Shown here one piece after another: positions 35,818 through 44,783 of a stretch of DNA of 64,000 nucleotides. Position 1 is the first letter of the stretch. Each line of letters begins with the position of its first letter. Under the pieces are notes generated by a model. That model was not told the origin of the DNA. It was given only the letters and a program-made list of their open reading frames with translations, and did no database searches. The stretch comes from Phycisphaerae bacterium. Its GTDB lineage: Bacteria; Planctomycetota; Phycisphaerae; Sedimentisphaerales; Anaerobacaceae. The position numbers and the translations under genes were made by a program. Location of the stretch: contig JAQTLP010000010.1 in NCBI GenBank assembly GCA_028714855.1, positions 1-64,000 of the forward strand. Reading direction: 5' to 3'.

Positions 35818-36663
35818 GTGAGTTATAAACCAGATATTAAAATTTTGTTGGCAACCTATAATGGGCAGGAATATTTAGCTGAACAAATAGATTCTATTCT
35901 TACCCAGTCCAATCAGGATTGGCAGCTTTTGATTAGAGACGATGGCTCGGATGATGATACCGTGCGCATCATAGAAGGCTACGCAAACCGCCTGCCGGAC
36001 AAAATCGGGTTAATTAAGGATAATGAAGGTCGTTTGGGCGCGAATTTGAATTTTGGAAAATTGTTGCAGTATGCCGATGCCGAATATATTATGTTCTGCG
36101 ACCAGGATGACGTTTGGCTGCCGAACAAAATAGAGATGGCACTGAACGCGATGAAAGCAGCGGAGCAGGTTTATCCGGACAAACCAATATTAATACACAC
36201 GGACCTGAAAGTTATAGATTCTGAACGGAACACCATTGCGGATTCGATGTGGATTTATCAAAAAATTTTTCCTGAGGCTGGCAATGATTTGAACAGGGTT
36301 ATGGCCCAGAATGTAGTAACGGGCTGTACGATGATGATAAACAAAAAAGCCAGGGCTGTATCCATACCTGTTCCTGACGAAGCCATAATGTATGACTGGT
36401 GGCTTGCTCTTAACGTATGCAGACACGGCAAAATTATTTATCTGTCAATTCCATCAGTTTTATATCGGCAGCACTCCGGGAACCAGGTAGGGGCAAAAAA
36501 GGCACGGAAGATAGATATCATTCATTTCTTGAAGAAGCTATGTTGCATAAAAAAGCTGTTGTCGGCACACTATCGGATGTTAAAAAAATTTGACCCTCGT
36601 GCCGGTTTTTGCCGGCTGCTGCTGAATAAGACCCTCGTTAAAATCGCTCAACGCTGCAGATAG
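35818..36663 (+). CDS. GT2 family glycosyltransferase (rhamnosyltransferase-like)
   Basis: 281 residues from GTG 35818. IKILLATYNGQEYLAEQIDS, LLIRDDGSDDDTVRII, GRLGANLNFGKLL and the metal motif MFCDQDDVWLPNKIE are typical of the RfbF/WcaA-like rhamnosyl subgroup, followed by VTGCTMMINKKA and a DWWLAL acceptor motif. Spacing of 17 bases to the next gene. Confidence 0.85.
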   Translation: MSYKPDIKILLATYNGQEYLAEQIDSILTQSNQDWQLLIRDDGSDDDTVRIIEGYANRLPDKIGLIKDNEGRLGANLNFGKLLQYADAEYIMFCDQDDVWLPNKIEMALNAMKAAEQVYPDKPILIHTDLKVIDSERNTIADSMWIYQKIFPEAGNDLNRVMAQNVVTGCTMMINKKARAVSIPVPDEAIMYDWWLALNVCRHGKIIYLSIPSVLYRQHSGNQVGAKKARKIDIIHFLKKLCCIKKLLSAHYRMLKKFDPRAGFCRLLLNKTLVKIAQRCR

Positions 36664-36680
36664 GAACACCCTAACTAAAA

Positions 36681-38732
36681 ATGGTCACCATAATCGTTCC
36701 CACCTATAACGCGTCAAAACATCTGCCTTCTCTGCTCGTAAAACTTGAGTCACAAACATTCAGGGATTATGAGTTGATGATAGTAGATTCGTCCTCAAAC
36801 GACGATACTGTTGATATTGCCCGGGATCACCGGGCTGACGTTATGACCATTCCACAATCGCAGTTCGACCATGGCGGAACAAGGACCCTGGCCGCTAAAA
36901 AGGCAAAGGGTGATATCTTGATTTATTTGACCCAGGATGCCTTGCCTTATGATGAATATGCCCTCGAAAACATCATTAAGCCTTTTGCTGATGACAAAAA
37001 AATCGGAGCCGCTTTTGGAAGACAAGTACCGTATTTCGGAGCGTCCCTCTTTGCGGAACAGTTGAGGGCATTTAATTATCCGAATACATCTTATACAAGA
37101 ATCCTGGAGGACAGGAAAAACTATGGCATCAAAACAGCTTTTCTCTCCAATTCCTTCGCAGCCTATAGGAAATCTGTATTGGAGGAAATTGGGTATTTCA
37201 AAAGCGGTTTGCCCTTCGGAGAAGATGCCTGCGCCGGTGCGAAGATACTTCTAAAAGGCTATAAAATCGCTTATGTTGCAGAAGCAATAGTCCGGCATTC
37301 TCATAATTACACCATTTGGCAGGATCTCAAACGGTATTTCGACATGGGAATGTTCCATAGAACGGAAAATTGGCTCCTGGAGGAATTCGGAAAAGCTGAA
37401 GGCGAAGGGATCAGGTACGCAAAATCAGAGATCAAATTTTTATTTAAGAAGAGAAGGTTTGATTTACTCCCCGTATCTGCACTTAGACTTATTACAAAAT
37501 ATTTGGGATATAAGCTGGGAACGGATTATGTACGCGTAAGGCCGTTGATTGCAAAGACTAAACAGGTTATTACATCGTCACCGCCTTCAACAAAGCATAA
37601 GGAGCAATCTAAGATAGCCCTTGTCTGTGACTGGCTGACAGCTATGCGTGGCGGCGAACGATGCCTGGATGCTATATGTGAAATTTACCCGGATTCCGAC
37701 ATCTTCACGTTGGTACACTTTCCCGGGTTTGTGTCGAAAGCAATAGAATCGCACAAAATACGAACCTCTTATGTCCAGCACCTGCCGGGCAGTGTAAAAA
37801 ACTTCAGGATTTATTTGCCGTTTTTCCCTCATGCTATACAAAGATTCGATTTGAGCGGGTATGAATATGTCTTAAGTTTCAGCCATTGTGTCGCAAAAGG
37901 CATCAAAGTTCCAAAGGGCCTTTTGCATATATGTTATTGCCATACGCCGATGCGATATGCATGGCATATGCGGGATGCTTATATGGACACAGTACCCAGG
38001 TGGGAAAGATTGCCGATAGAGTATATGCTAAACCGCCTTAAAAACTGGGATGCAAAAGCTTCATCCAGAGTGACACACTTCATAGCTAACAGCAAAAATA
38101 CTCAAAATCGGATAAAAGAGGCCTACGGCAGGGATTCGGTTATTATTTATCCTCCGGTTGAGTGTAGTCGATTTGCCGTTTCCGAAGACGATGATGGTTA
38201 CTATCTTGTTCTTTCAGCATTGGTGCCTTATAAAAGAATCGATATTGCGGTTCAGGCCTTTTCTGCTACTGGCCAAAAACTTGTGATTGTGGGAAATGGC
38301 CCAGAGCTGCCTCGGCTGAAGAGTATGGCTTCGGCCAATATCTCTTTCGTCGATAACGCCGGCGACAACCAGGTTGTCGAATACTTAAAAAAATGCAGGG
38401 CGCTGATATTCCCCGGCGAAGAAGATTTCGGCATCGTCCCGCTCGAAGCACAAGCCTGCGGCAAGCAGGTCATTGCTTTTGGCAGAGGTGGTGCTCTGGA
38501 AACAGTAATAGGACCGAATCCGTCTCAGGGTGTAAAAACAACGGATGCGACGGGAATATTTTTCTACGAGCAAACTCCACAGGCGCTCCGGGAAAGCATT
38601 TTACTGTTTGAAAAAACAAGAGACCAGTTTGACCCTCGGAAATGTCGTGATAATGTGCTTAGATTTGACCGCCCCCTCTACCAGCAAGCAATGCAAAATT
38701 ATATTCAAACTGCCATAGCTGAAAACCGCTAA
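36681..38732 (+). CDS. Bifunctional GT2-GT4 glycosyltransferase fusion
   Basis: 683 residues in two catalytic units. Residues 1 to about 285 are a GT2 resembling rhamnosyltransferases (VTIIVPTYNASKHL, SQFDHGGTRTLAA, FLSNSFAAYRKSVLEEIG, FGEDACAGAKIL). After a linker near 285-310, residues about 311-683 match the WbaZ-like GT4 mannosyltransferases (CDWLTAMRGGERCLDAI, ICYCHTPMRYAWHMRD, LSALVPYKRIDIAVQAF, FGIVPLEAQACGKQVIAFG). The two could add consecutive sugars. The stop overlaps the convergent downstream gene by four bases. Confidence 0.85.
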   Translation: MVTIIVPTYNASKHLPSLLVKLESQTFRDYELMIVDSSSNDDTVDIARDHRADVMTIPQSQFDHGGTRTLAAKKAKGDILIYLTQDALPYDEYALENIIKPFADDKKIGAAFGRQVPYFGASLFAEQLRAFNYPNTSYTRILEDRKNYGIKTAFLSNSFAAYRKSVLEEIGYFKSGLPFGEDACAGAKILLKGYKIAYVAEAIVRHSHNYTIWQDLKRYFDMGMFHRTENWLLEEFGKAEGEGIRYAKSEIKFLFKKRRFDLLPVSALRLITKYLGYKLGTDYVRVRPLIAKTKQVITSSPPSTKHKEQSKIALVCDWLTAMRGGERCLDAICEIYPDSDIFTLVHFPGFVSKAIESHKIRTSYVQHLPGSVKNFRIYLPFFPHAIQRFDLSGYEYVLSFSHCVAKGIKVPKGLLHICYCHTPMRYAWHMRDAYMDTVPRWERLPIEYMLNRLKNWDAKASSRVTHFIANSKNTQNRIKEAYGRDSVIIYPPVECSRFAVSEDDDGYYLVLSALVPYKRIDIAVQAFSATGQKLVIVGNGPELPRLKSMASANISFVDNAGDNQVVEYLKKCRALIFPGEEDFGIVPLEAQACGKQVIAFGRGGALETVIGPNPSQGVKTTDATGIFFYEQTPQALRESILLFEKTRDQFDPRKCRDNVLRFDRPLYQQAMQNYIQTAIAENR

Positions 38733-40243
38733 TACTTTTGCCTATAAATAACAAGCTTAGATTTCTTGTTTTTGCCCTCGATAGTAAAAACCTCTTTTGC
38801 CTGTAGCATCTCTTCGCCGCCCGGCGTATCCTGCTCATCCTTAAATGCTTTTACCACATATTGGGCTTCTTTAGGGATACCCCGATCATCATACTCGATG
38901 CTTCGGCGGCCGGAATAAAAACCAATGCGAATATCAGGAGCTGCTATAATATCTCCCTCGTCGGTATTTTTTGCAAGCCATCGGGCAGCGTCCCGATAGC
39001 TCTGTTTTTCTGCACGTATGGGTCTCAGTAATTTTGGACTGCATATAGCAATTCCGATTAATATCAAAGCCAAGAACCAGAAGTCTGTATTAGCATTGTT
39101 GGAGAATTTCTCGCTAAGCCATGATGCTAACATCTCTATCCCGATGGGAACATAAAAAATTGTAAACACCACCAGCGGCAAAGTATGTCTTCTGCTCATG
39201 TAGCCGAACTTGTAATACAACAGCGTCATTATAAGCACGTTAAGAGCAATAAGGACAATTACAAAAAACTTCTCCGGCTCACGCCAGTCTCCCTTTCTCA
39301 AACCCCTATAAGATCCTATCAGTAAAGCTGGCACAAAAAACCACATCAGCGTCTCGCTGACTCTCTGAACCAGCTTGCCCCACGCCTCTGCAATATCTGA
39401 CGGCGCAAAACCGGCAGTATATATACTATTTGGGCAGATTCGGGTTGTCTGTTCGTAAATTTCAAAAGTTTGTCTCTCTGGCATGAAATGGACTAACTGT
39501 TTTTTAGGAAATACCGCTCCCTTAAGTTTCATATATGGGCCTGCTGTAACCAAAAAACCGGCCAGAAGCAAAACGAAGGCAAATACCGCCTTATGTTTGC
39601 TTATAATCCGCTGGGAATAAAACACCTGCAGTCCCAGCCACAAGGTGCCGAGCACAACTATTTGAGCGCACTCGGGCCGAATTAGATACCCCATTCCAGC
39701 CGCCAGTCCTGAAAAACCAAACAGCCACCATTTCCCACTTACCGCTCCATGTATCAACAGCAAAAAGCCGGCTGACAAAAAGAAAATATACGGCCAATCA
39801 CTAAGGGCATCGCTTCCATATTCTGCAGCATCAGGAAGCAGGATAAGAATTAAGATGGCCCAGAAGCTGAATCTCTCCCCCACAATCTTTTTGCCCACAA
39901 AGTAAAGTAATACCACTGCGAGCAATCTGAAAACAAGCGTCACAGCTTGAGCAGAATAAATCCAGCTCCGCAGTGATGAACCATCTTGTCCTATTTTTGC
40001 TATTTTATGCGCAACAGCAATTAGGAAGGGATATCCAGGGTGCTGAAATTCGCTCTTCATCGCTTTGATGGGGGAAGTCTCAAGCCCTCTGGCGTATTCT
40101 ATGAAGGTTATCCCGTCTTTTGCAATAAGAACAGTCGTGCCGACAAGATATACGCCAACACAAAACGCTGCCGCCAGCAGAATTGAGATATGAATAACAG
40201 TTTTCCTTCTGCTGGATTGTTCATCCATCATTTTAATACGCAT
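38729..40243 (-). CDS. GT39/ArnT-like membrane glycosyltransferase (GT-C)
   Basis: 504 residues with about nine to eleven hydrophobic segments, starting at 18-38. The first loop has DGITFIEYARGL followed by FQHPGYPFLIAVAHK, the acidic and proline-rich loop of polyprenyl-phosphate-dependent GT-C enzymes. A soluble C-terminal domain (about 420-504) follows the last membrane helix. It starts 11 bases inside the polyprenyl transferase gene upstream; ATG 40231 is an alternative start. It may transfer a sugar from a lipid carrier on the periplasmic side. Confidence 0.75.
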   Translation of the reverse strand: MRIKMMDEQSSRRKTVIHISILLAAAFCVGVYLVGTTVLIAKDGITFIEYARGLETSPIKAMKSEFQHPGYPFLIAVAHKIAKIGQDGSSLRSWIYSAQAVTLVFRLLAVVLLYFVGKKIVGERFSFWAILILILLPDAAEYGSDALSDWPYIFFLSAGFLLLIHGAVSGKWWLFGFSGLAAGMGYLIRPECAQIVVLGTLWLGLQVFYSQRIISKHKAVFAFVLLLAGFLVTAGPYMKLKGAVFPKKQLVHFMPERQTFEIYEQTTRICPNSIYTAGFAPSDIAEAWGKLVQRVSETLMWFFVPALLIGSYRGLRKGDWREPEKFFVIVLIALNVLIMTLLYYKFGYMSRRHTLPLVVFTIFYVPIGIEMLASWLSEKFSNNANTDFWFLALILIGIAICSPKLLRPIRAEKQSYRDAARWLAKNTDEGDIIAAPDIRIGFYSGRRSIEYDDRGIPKEAQYVVKAFKDEQDTPGGEEMLQAKEVFTIEGKNKKSKLVIYRQKY

Positions 40244-41639
40244 TTCTGCTTTTTATAATACGCCAGGGAGTTAACAACAGTACTTTAAGGTCAAGCCAAA
40301 ACGACCAATTCTTAATATAGTATAAATCATATTGCAATCTTTTTTTCAGGGAAGTATCACCGCGGAAGCCGTTGACCTGCGCCCATCCAGTCATACCGGC
40401 TTTCAGTTTATGCCGGAGCATATACTTTTTGTATTCTTCGGAGAATTGCTTTACGAAGTGTGGCCGCTCCGGCCGCGGACCAACAAGACTCATTTCCCCT
40501 TTTATTACATTTATAAGCTGAGGCAGTTCGTCCAGACTTCCGCGACGAAGCCAAGCCCCGATTGCCGTCCGTCTCGGGTCGTTCGGCTTGGCCCATTGCG
40601 GGCCGTCCTTTTCCTCCGCGTCGACTCTCATCGTGCGAAACTTCAGCATTTCAAATTCCTTCTGGTCCATACCAACCCTTATCTGTTTGTAGAAAACCGG
40701 CCCCTTGCTGGTTAACTTAATCAGCACGCCGATTATTACCATGGGAATCGAAAATATAACAAGAAATACAAACCCCATTATGCGGTCGAAAATTTCTTTC
40801 AGCACGATGTTATACCCGCTCAATGGCGAATCCGCCGACGAAAACAAAAGTTGTGACCCTATCGGCACCGCCTCCGCATCGCTTATAGACATAAGGTTGC
40901 CCCAGTCAGGAACGATTCGTATGGTCACACCGGCACTTTGGAGAGACTCAAGAATCGGATATGTCTCCTGTGCTTTATTGCCGCTGAGAGTAAGATAAAC
41001 CTCGTCTATCCTCTTCTCTTTGACCAATTCCTCTAATTTCTCAATTGGGCCGTATACAGACACCCCAGACAATGTCCTGCCGATTCGATTTGGATTATTG
41101 TCCACGAAAAACTTGCATCTTAACCCAAGCCATCCCATTTGCTTAATGTCACGGACCAGCAGTTGTCCCTTTTTCCCTGCTCCAACCACGGCATAATATC
41201 GCAGGTTATATCCTTTTCTTCGCAGAAACCGTAAGCTCTCTATCGCCAGTAAATGTGAGATGCACAGCCCCCCAAACAGCATTGCCATGAACAATGCCAG
41301 CAGTTTCCTTGAATAAGGCACATTTTGGAGGTAGTAGAGAAATGCCAGCACCAGTAGACCGCTCAGCAGGCTCGCCTTCAAAATATCCACAAGCTGCCTG
41401 AGCATGCCCTGGACGCGCTTGGATTTGTAAAGCCCCGACCACAAACACCCTGCATAGCAGATACAAACCACCGGCAGTGCCAGAGTCAGATGCCCCCACA
41501 AACTTGGTATTCCTTTTGTAGTCGCGAATATCCCTGAATGGAATCGAACGAAATAGACCGAAATCCAGACGACGGCGATAATTATAATATCGATAATTGA
41601 GCGAAGCAGTGAAAAAAATGCCGCATATCTTTTTAACAT
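40233..41639 (-). CDS. Undecaprenyl-phosphate sugar phosphotransferase (WbaP/WcaJ family)
   Basis: 468 residues. Five N-terminal membrane helices (about 10-130), a CoA-binding/Rossmann domain (YYAVVGAGKKGQLLVRDIK), a re-entrant hydrophobic segment near 275-300 and the catalytic bacterial sugar transferase domain (KLTSKGPVFYKQIRVGMD, LDELPQLINVIKGEMSLVGPRPE, AGMTGWAQVNGFRGDT). This enzyme starts the repeat unit by moving a sugar phosphate to undecaprenyl phosphate. GGGG lies just upstream of the ATG. First gene of the minus-strand pair. Confidence 0.9.
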   Translation of the reverse strand: MLKRYAAFFSLLRSIIDIIIIAVVWISVYFVRFHSGIFATTKGIPSLWGHLTLALPVVCICYAGCLWSGLYKSKRVQGMLRQLVDILKASLLSGLLVLAFLYYLQNVPYSRKLLALFMAMLFGGLCISHLLAIESLRFLRRKGYNLRYYAVVGAGKKGQLLVRDIKQMGWLGLRCKFFVDNNPNRIGRTLSGVSVYGPIEKLEELVKEKRIDEVYLTLSGNKAQETYPILESLQSAGVTIRIVPDWGNLMSISDAEAVPIGSQLLFSSADSPLSGYNIVLKEIFDRIMGFVFLVIFSIPMVIIGVLIKLTSKGPVFYKQIRVGMDQKEFEMLKFRTMRVDAEEKDGPQWAKPNDPRRTAIGAWLRRGSLDELPQLINVIKGEMSLVGPRPERPHFVKQFSEEYKKYMLRHKLKAGMTGWAQVNGFRGDTSLKKRLQYDLYYIKNWSFWLDLKVLLLTPWRIIKSRNAY

Positions 41640-41739
41640 ATCGCCCCTTTAAACTTATCTTGGTTTTTATATCCTACAGTCAACGTTATTTTGCCTTTTA
41701 ACGTCGAAAACTGCAAGATAAATCCCGAAAAGATATGTC

Positions 41740-44322
41740 TTATTTCTTCTTTTTGAATGTGAATTTATGGGTGTCAGCGTCAATTTTTATTGTATCGCCA
41801 TCGACAAATTTACCGGCCAGAAGCTCTGCTGCAAGCGGGTTTTCTAATCGCTGCTGAATCGTTCGCTTCAAAGGCCTTGCCCCGAATACTGGGTCATAAC
41901 CTTCGTCCATAATCTGCTGACGTGCGTTGTCCGTAAATTCCAGCCCAATCTTCCGTGTGTTCATACGCTCCCGAAGGTATCCGAGCTGGATATCGACAAT
42001 TTTTCTTAAATCCTCCTTTGTGAGCATATGAAAAACAATTACCTCGTCGATGCGGTTCAAAAACTCCGGCTTGAAGACCTTCTTCAGGGCGTCCTTTACG
42101 TGCGCCTCTATTTCCCAGTCCGCCCCCGACTCCTCCGTCAGTTCCTGAATTTGCTGGCTGGCGATATTGCTGGTCATAATAATGACGGTATTTTTGAAAT
42201 CTACCGTTCGGCCCTTGCCGTCGGTTAATCGGCCATCGTCGAAAACCTGCAGAAGCACGTTAAAAACGTCCGGGTGCGCCTTTTCGACTTCATCCAGTAA
42301 AACCACCGAGTATGGCTTCCGGCGCACGGCTTCCGTTAATCTGCCGCCTTCTTCGTAACCGACATACCCCGGCGGCGAGCCGATAAGCCGGGCGACCGAA
42401 TGCTGCTCCATAAACTCGCTCATATCAATCCGAATCATTGCGTTCGGGTCGTTAAACAGAAAATCTGCCAGCGCCTTGGATAATTCAGTCTTGCCTACTC
42501 CCGTCGGCCCTAAAAACAGGAATGACCCTATCGGCCGGTTCGGGTCGCCCAGTCCCGCACGGTTCCGCCGCACCGCGTTGCTAAGTGCCTCAATCGCCTC
42601 TTTCTGGCCGACTACTCTTTCACCGATAGCGTCCTCCATCTTCATTAATCGCTCGCGCTCGCCGCTCAATAACCTCGCGATAGGTACGCCCGTCCATTTG
42701 GAAACTATCTGGGCTACGTGCTCTTCGGTTACCTCGTTCCGGATTATGCCTTTGTCGGATTTGGCGAGCTGGCCCTCTTTTCCCTCTAATTGTTTTTTCA
42801 ATTCCGCTATCGTGCCGTATTTCAGACGCGCTGCGGTCTCCAGTTCGCCGTTGCGCTGGGCGTTTTCGAACTGGTTGTGGGCGTCCTCGATTTTCTGCTT
42901 CAATTGTTTTATCTGGTCGATTTCGCCTTTTTCGCCTTCCCACTCTGTCGTTAGTTCTTTGTCTTCTTTCTGCAGCTTGGATAACTGCTTCTCGGCGTTC
43001 TTCAATCGCTCTTTGCTCGCTGTGTCGCTTTCTTTCTTTAATGCCTCGCGTTCAATCTGAAGCTGAATTATCTTCCTGCGAATATCATCCAGCTCGGCAG
43101 GCAGCGAATCGTTCTCAATCCGTAGCTTCGACGCCGCCTCGTCAATCAAATCTATCGCCTTGTCCGGCAGCCACCGGTCGGAAATATACCGGTTCGATAG
43201 CGTCGCCGCCGCCACAAGCGCAGAATCCGTAATCCTGACCCCATGATGGGTATCGTAGCGGTCCTTTAGCCCTCGCAGAATCGCTATCGTTTCCTCAACG
43301 CTCGGCGGGTCTACCATAATCGGCTGGAAACGCCTCTCGAGCGCAGCATCTTTCTCTATGTATTTTCGGTATTCGTCAATCGTCGTCGCGCCGATACAAC
43401 GCAATTCCCCTCTGGCCAGCGTTGGCTTCAGCAGATTGCCCGCATCGACCGCGCCCTCTGCCTTGCCCGCCCCGACTACGGTATGCAGCTCGTCTATGAA
43501 AAGTATTATTTCGCCCTTGGCCCCGACTACCTCTTTCAGCACTGCTTTTAGCCTGTCCTCGAATTCACCCCTGAATTTAGTCCCCGCTATCAATGCCCCC
43601 ATATCGAGGGCAATAATCCTCTTATTTTTGAGACCCGTCGGCACATCCCCGGCTACTATCCGCTGTGCAAGGCCCTCGACAATCGCCGTCTTGCCTACGC
43701 CCGGCTCGCCGATTAGCACAGGGTTATTTTTCGTCCGCCGGTTCAGCACCTGCATACATCGCCGGATTTCTTCGTCCCTGCCGATGACAGGGTCTAACTT
43801 TCCCTTTTGCGCCATTTCCAAAAGGTCTATCCCGTATCGCTCCAGTGCCTTGTATTTCTCTTCCGGATTCGGGTCGGTTATCTTTTCGCCCCCGCGGACT
43901 TCTTTCAGCGCCTCTTCAATCTGCTTTGGCTCAATCGAATTAAGCCGTAAAATCTCCCTCGCGTCGCTCTGCACCGAAGCAAGTGAAAGAAGCAGGTGCT
44001 CCACGCTCAAATATTCATCCCCCATTTTGTCAGCCCGGTTTTGAGCGTCTAATACTATCTGATTAAAAGCTGGGTCCGGCATCATCCCGCCGCTGCTTTG
44101 GCCTTTCGGCAGTCGTCCAAGTTCGCTTTCCGTCATATCCTTTAGACGCGATATATTAGCGCCCATTTTCTTTAAGACCATAACCGCAACGCCGGTATCG
44201 TCTTCTAAGATTGCGCTAAGTAAGTGTAGCGGCGACAGGATGGTATTTGACTTGGCCATCGCAACCTGCTGGGCCGTTGCCAGCGCCTCCTGCGCCTTTA
44301 AGGTGAATTTGTCAAATTTCAT
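41740..44322 (-). CDS. clpB: ATP-dependent disaggregase ClpB
   Basis: 860 residues, the normal ClpB length. Double Clp-N repeat (about 1-145), first AAA+ with Walker A GEPGVGKT near 205 and Walker [10 protein letters not shown], the ClpB middle coiled-coil (about 400-520), second AAA+ with Walker A GPTGVGKT near 605 and arginine-rich [12 protein letters not shown] pore region. The middle domain separates it from ClpA/ClpC. Works with DnaK to resolve protein aggregates. The upstream region has inverted repeats but I found no CIRCE element. Confidence 0.97.
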   Translation of the reverse strand: MKFDKFTLKAQEALATAQQVAMAKSNTILSPLHLLSAILEDDTGVAVMVLKKMGANISRLKDMTESELGRLPKGQSSGGMMPDPAFNQIVLDAQNRADKMGDEYLSVEHLLLSLASVQSDAREILRLNSIEPKQIEEALKEVRGGEKITDPNPEEKYKALERYGIDLLEMAQKGKLDPVIGRDEEIRRCMQVLNRRTKNNPVLIGEPGVGKTAIVEGLAQRIVAGDVPTGLKNKRIIALDMGALIAGTKFRGEFEDRLKAVLKEVVGAKGEIILFIDELHTVVGAGKAEGAVDAGNLLKPTLARGELRCIGATTIDEYRKYIEKDAALERRFQPIMVDPPSVEETIAILRGLKDRYDTHHGVRITDSALVAAATLSNRYISDRWLPDKAIDLIDEAASKLRIENDSLPAELDDIRRKIIQLQIEREALKKESDTASKERLKNAEKQLSKLQKEDKELTTEWEGEKGEIDQIKQLKQKIEDAHNQFENAQRNGELETAARLKYGTIAELKKQLEGKEGQLAKSDKGIIRNEVTEEHVAQIVSKWTGVPIARLLSGERERLMKMEDAIGERVVGQKEAIEALSNAVRRNRAGLGDPNRPIGSFLFLGPTGVGKTELSKALADFLFNDPNAMIRIDMSEFMEQHSVARLIGSPPGYVGYEEGGRLTEAVRRKPYSVVLLDEVEKAHPDVFNVLLQVFDDGRLTDGKGRTVDFKNTVIIMTSNIASQQIQELTEESGADWEIEAHVKDALKKVFKPEFLNRIDEVIVFHMLTKEDLRKIVDIQLGYLRERMNTRKIGLEFTDNARQQIMDEGYDPVFGARPLKRTIQQRLENPLAAELLAGKFVDGDTIKIDADTHKFTFKKKK

Positions 44323-44350
44323 CTTCTATTTCCTTACTTTCATTGTGAGG

Positions 44351-44379
44351 TTAGCCCCGCCAACACCTTGGCGGGGTTA
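44351..44379. repeat. TTAGCCC palindrome, copy 1
   Basis: TTAG followed by a perfect 9-base inverted repeat: CCCCGCCAA at 44355-44363, a 4-base loop, and TTGGCGGGG at 44368-44376. Lies in the clpB leader. Confidence 0.75.
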
Positions 44380-44620
44380 TCGGCGAAAGCAAAACACTCC
44401 GCCGATTTTCTTTTTCGACAGAGTATTGAGTTATCTCTTACGCTCTAATATACCTTAAGTGCAAACCCTATGCCAGCCCCGGCTCTTAAAGCCAATTTCT
44501 CGCCTAATCCCTTATATTTCAAATAGTTACATCTTTTCTCTTCTGTCTTCTGCGTTCCGTATTCTGTGTTCTGTCTTTTTGTTATTGCCACTTTGGCAGG
44601 GGGGTGAGTGCATACTTGGT

Positions 44621-44649
44621 TAGCCCCGTCATCTTGCATGACGGGGTTC
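44621..44649. repeat. TTAGCCC palindrome, copy 2
   Basis: GTTAG then CCCCGTCAT (44624-44632), 5-base loop, ATGACGGGG (44638-44646). The stem sequence differs from copy 1 but pairing is perfect. Confidence 0.75.
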
Positions 44650-44650
44650 G

Positions 44651-44679
44651 GTTAGCCCTGCCGCGAGCGGCAGGGGGTC
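44651..44679. repeat. TTAGCCC palindrome, copy 3
   Basis: GTTAG then CCCTGCCGC (44656-44664), 2-base centre, GCGGCAGGG (44667-44675). Directly follows copy 2. Confidence 0.75.
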
Positions 44680-44707
44680 GTCATTGCGAGCGCAGCGCGG
44701 CAATCTC
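44679..44707. repeat. GTCATTGCGAG-type interspersed repeat
   Basis: CGTCATTGCGAGCGCAGCGC followed by GGCAATCTC; arms ATTGC (44683-44687) and GCAAT (44700-44704) pair. The motif resembles a short interspersed repeat I recall from many unrelated bacterial genomes. Confidence 0.55.
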
Positions 44708-44714
44708 AAAAATG

Positions 44715-44750
44715 TTTAGCCCCCCAACCCGTCTTTTGCGGTTGGGGGAT
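44715..44750. repeat. TTAGCCC palindrome, copy 4
   Basis: TTTAG, then CCCCCAACC (44721-44729), a 10-base loop and GGTTGGGGG (44740-44748). Sits at the 3' side of the PEP-CTERM gene, where it might also act in termination on the minus strand. Confidence 0.7.
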
Positions 44751-44783
44751 TCTTTCATCCGGGGTTACCCACATGAGGATTGC

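Larger units (their letters stand above)
44323..44783. other. 461-base spacer with palindromic repeats
   Basis: Spacer between clpB and the PEP-CTERM gene. It contains no credible gene; short frames here are chance. It holds four TTAGCCC palindromes (listed separately), a 7-base inverted repeat ATCGGCG/CGCCGAT (44379-44385 and 44401-44407 approximately) in the clpB leader, a quasi-periodic TTCTG-rich stretch (44535-44585) and a GTCATTGCGAG-type interspersed repeat (44679-44707). Confidence 0.7.

Noticed and set aside
42476-44044. Long + strand open frames of 194 and 228 codons
   Set aside because: They are antisense to clpB, Ser/Pro-rich, without ribosome binding sites, and follow from clpB codon usage.
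44340-44460. CIRCE or sigma-32 heat-shock element before clpB
   Set aside because: I looked for TTAGCACTC-N9-GAGTGCTAA and CTTGAA/CCCAT-type boxes and found neither.
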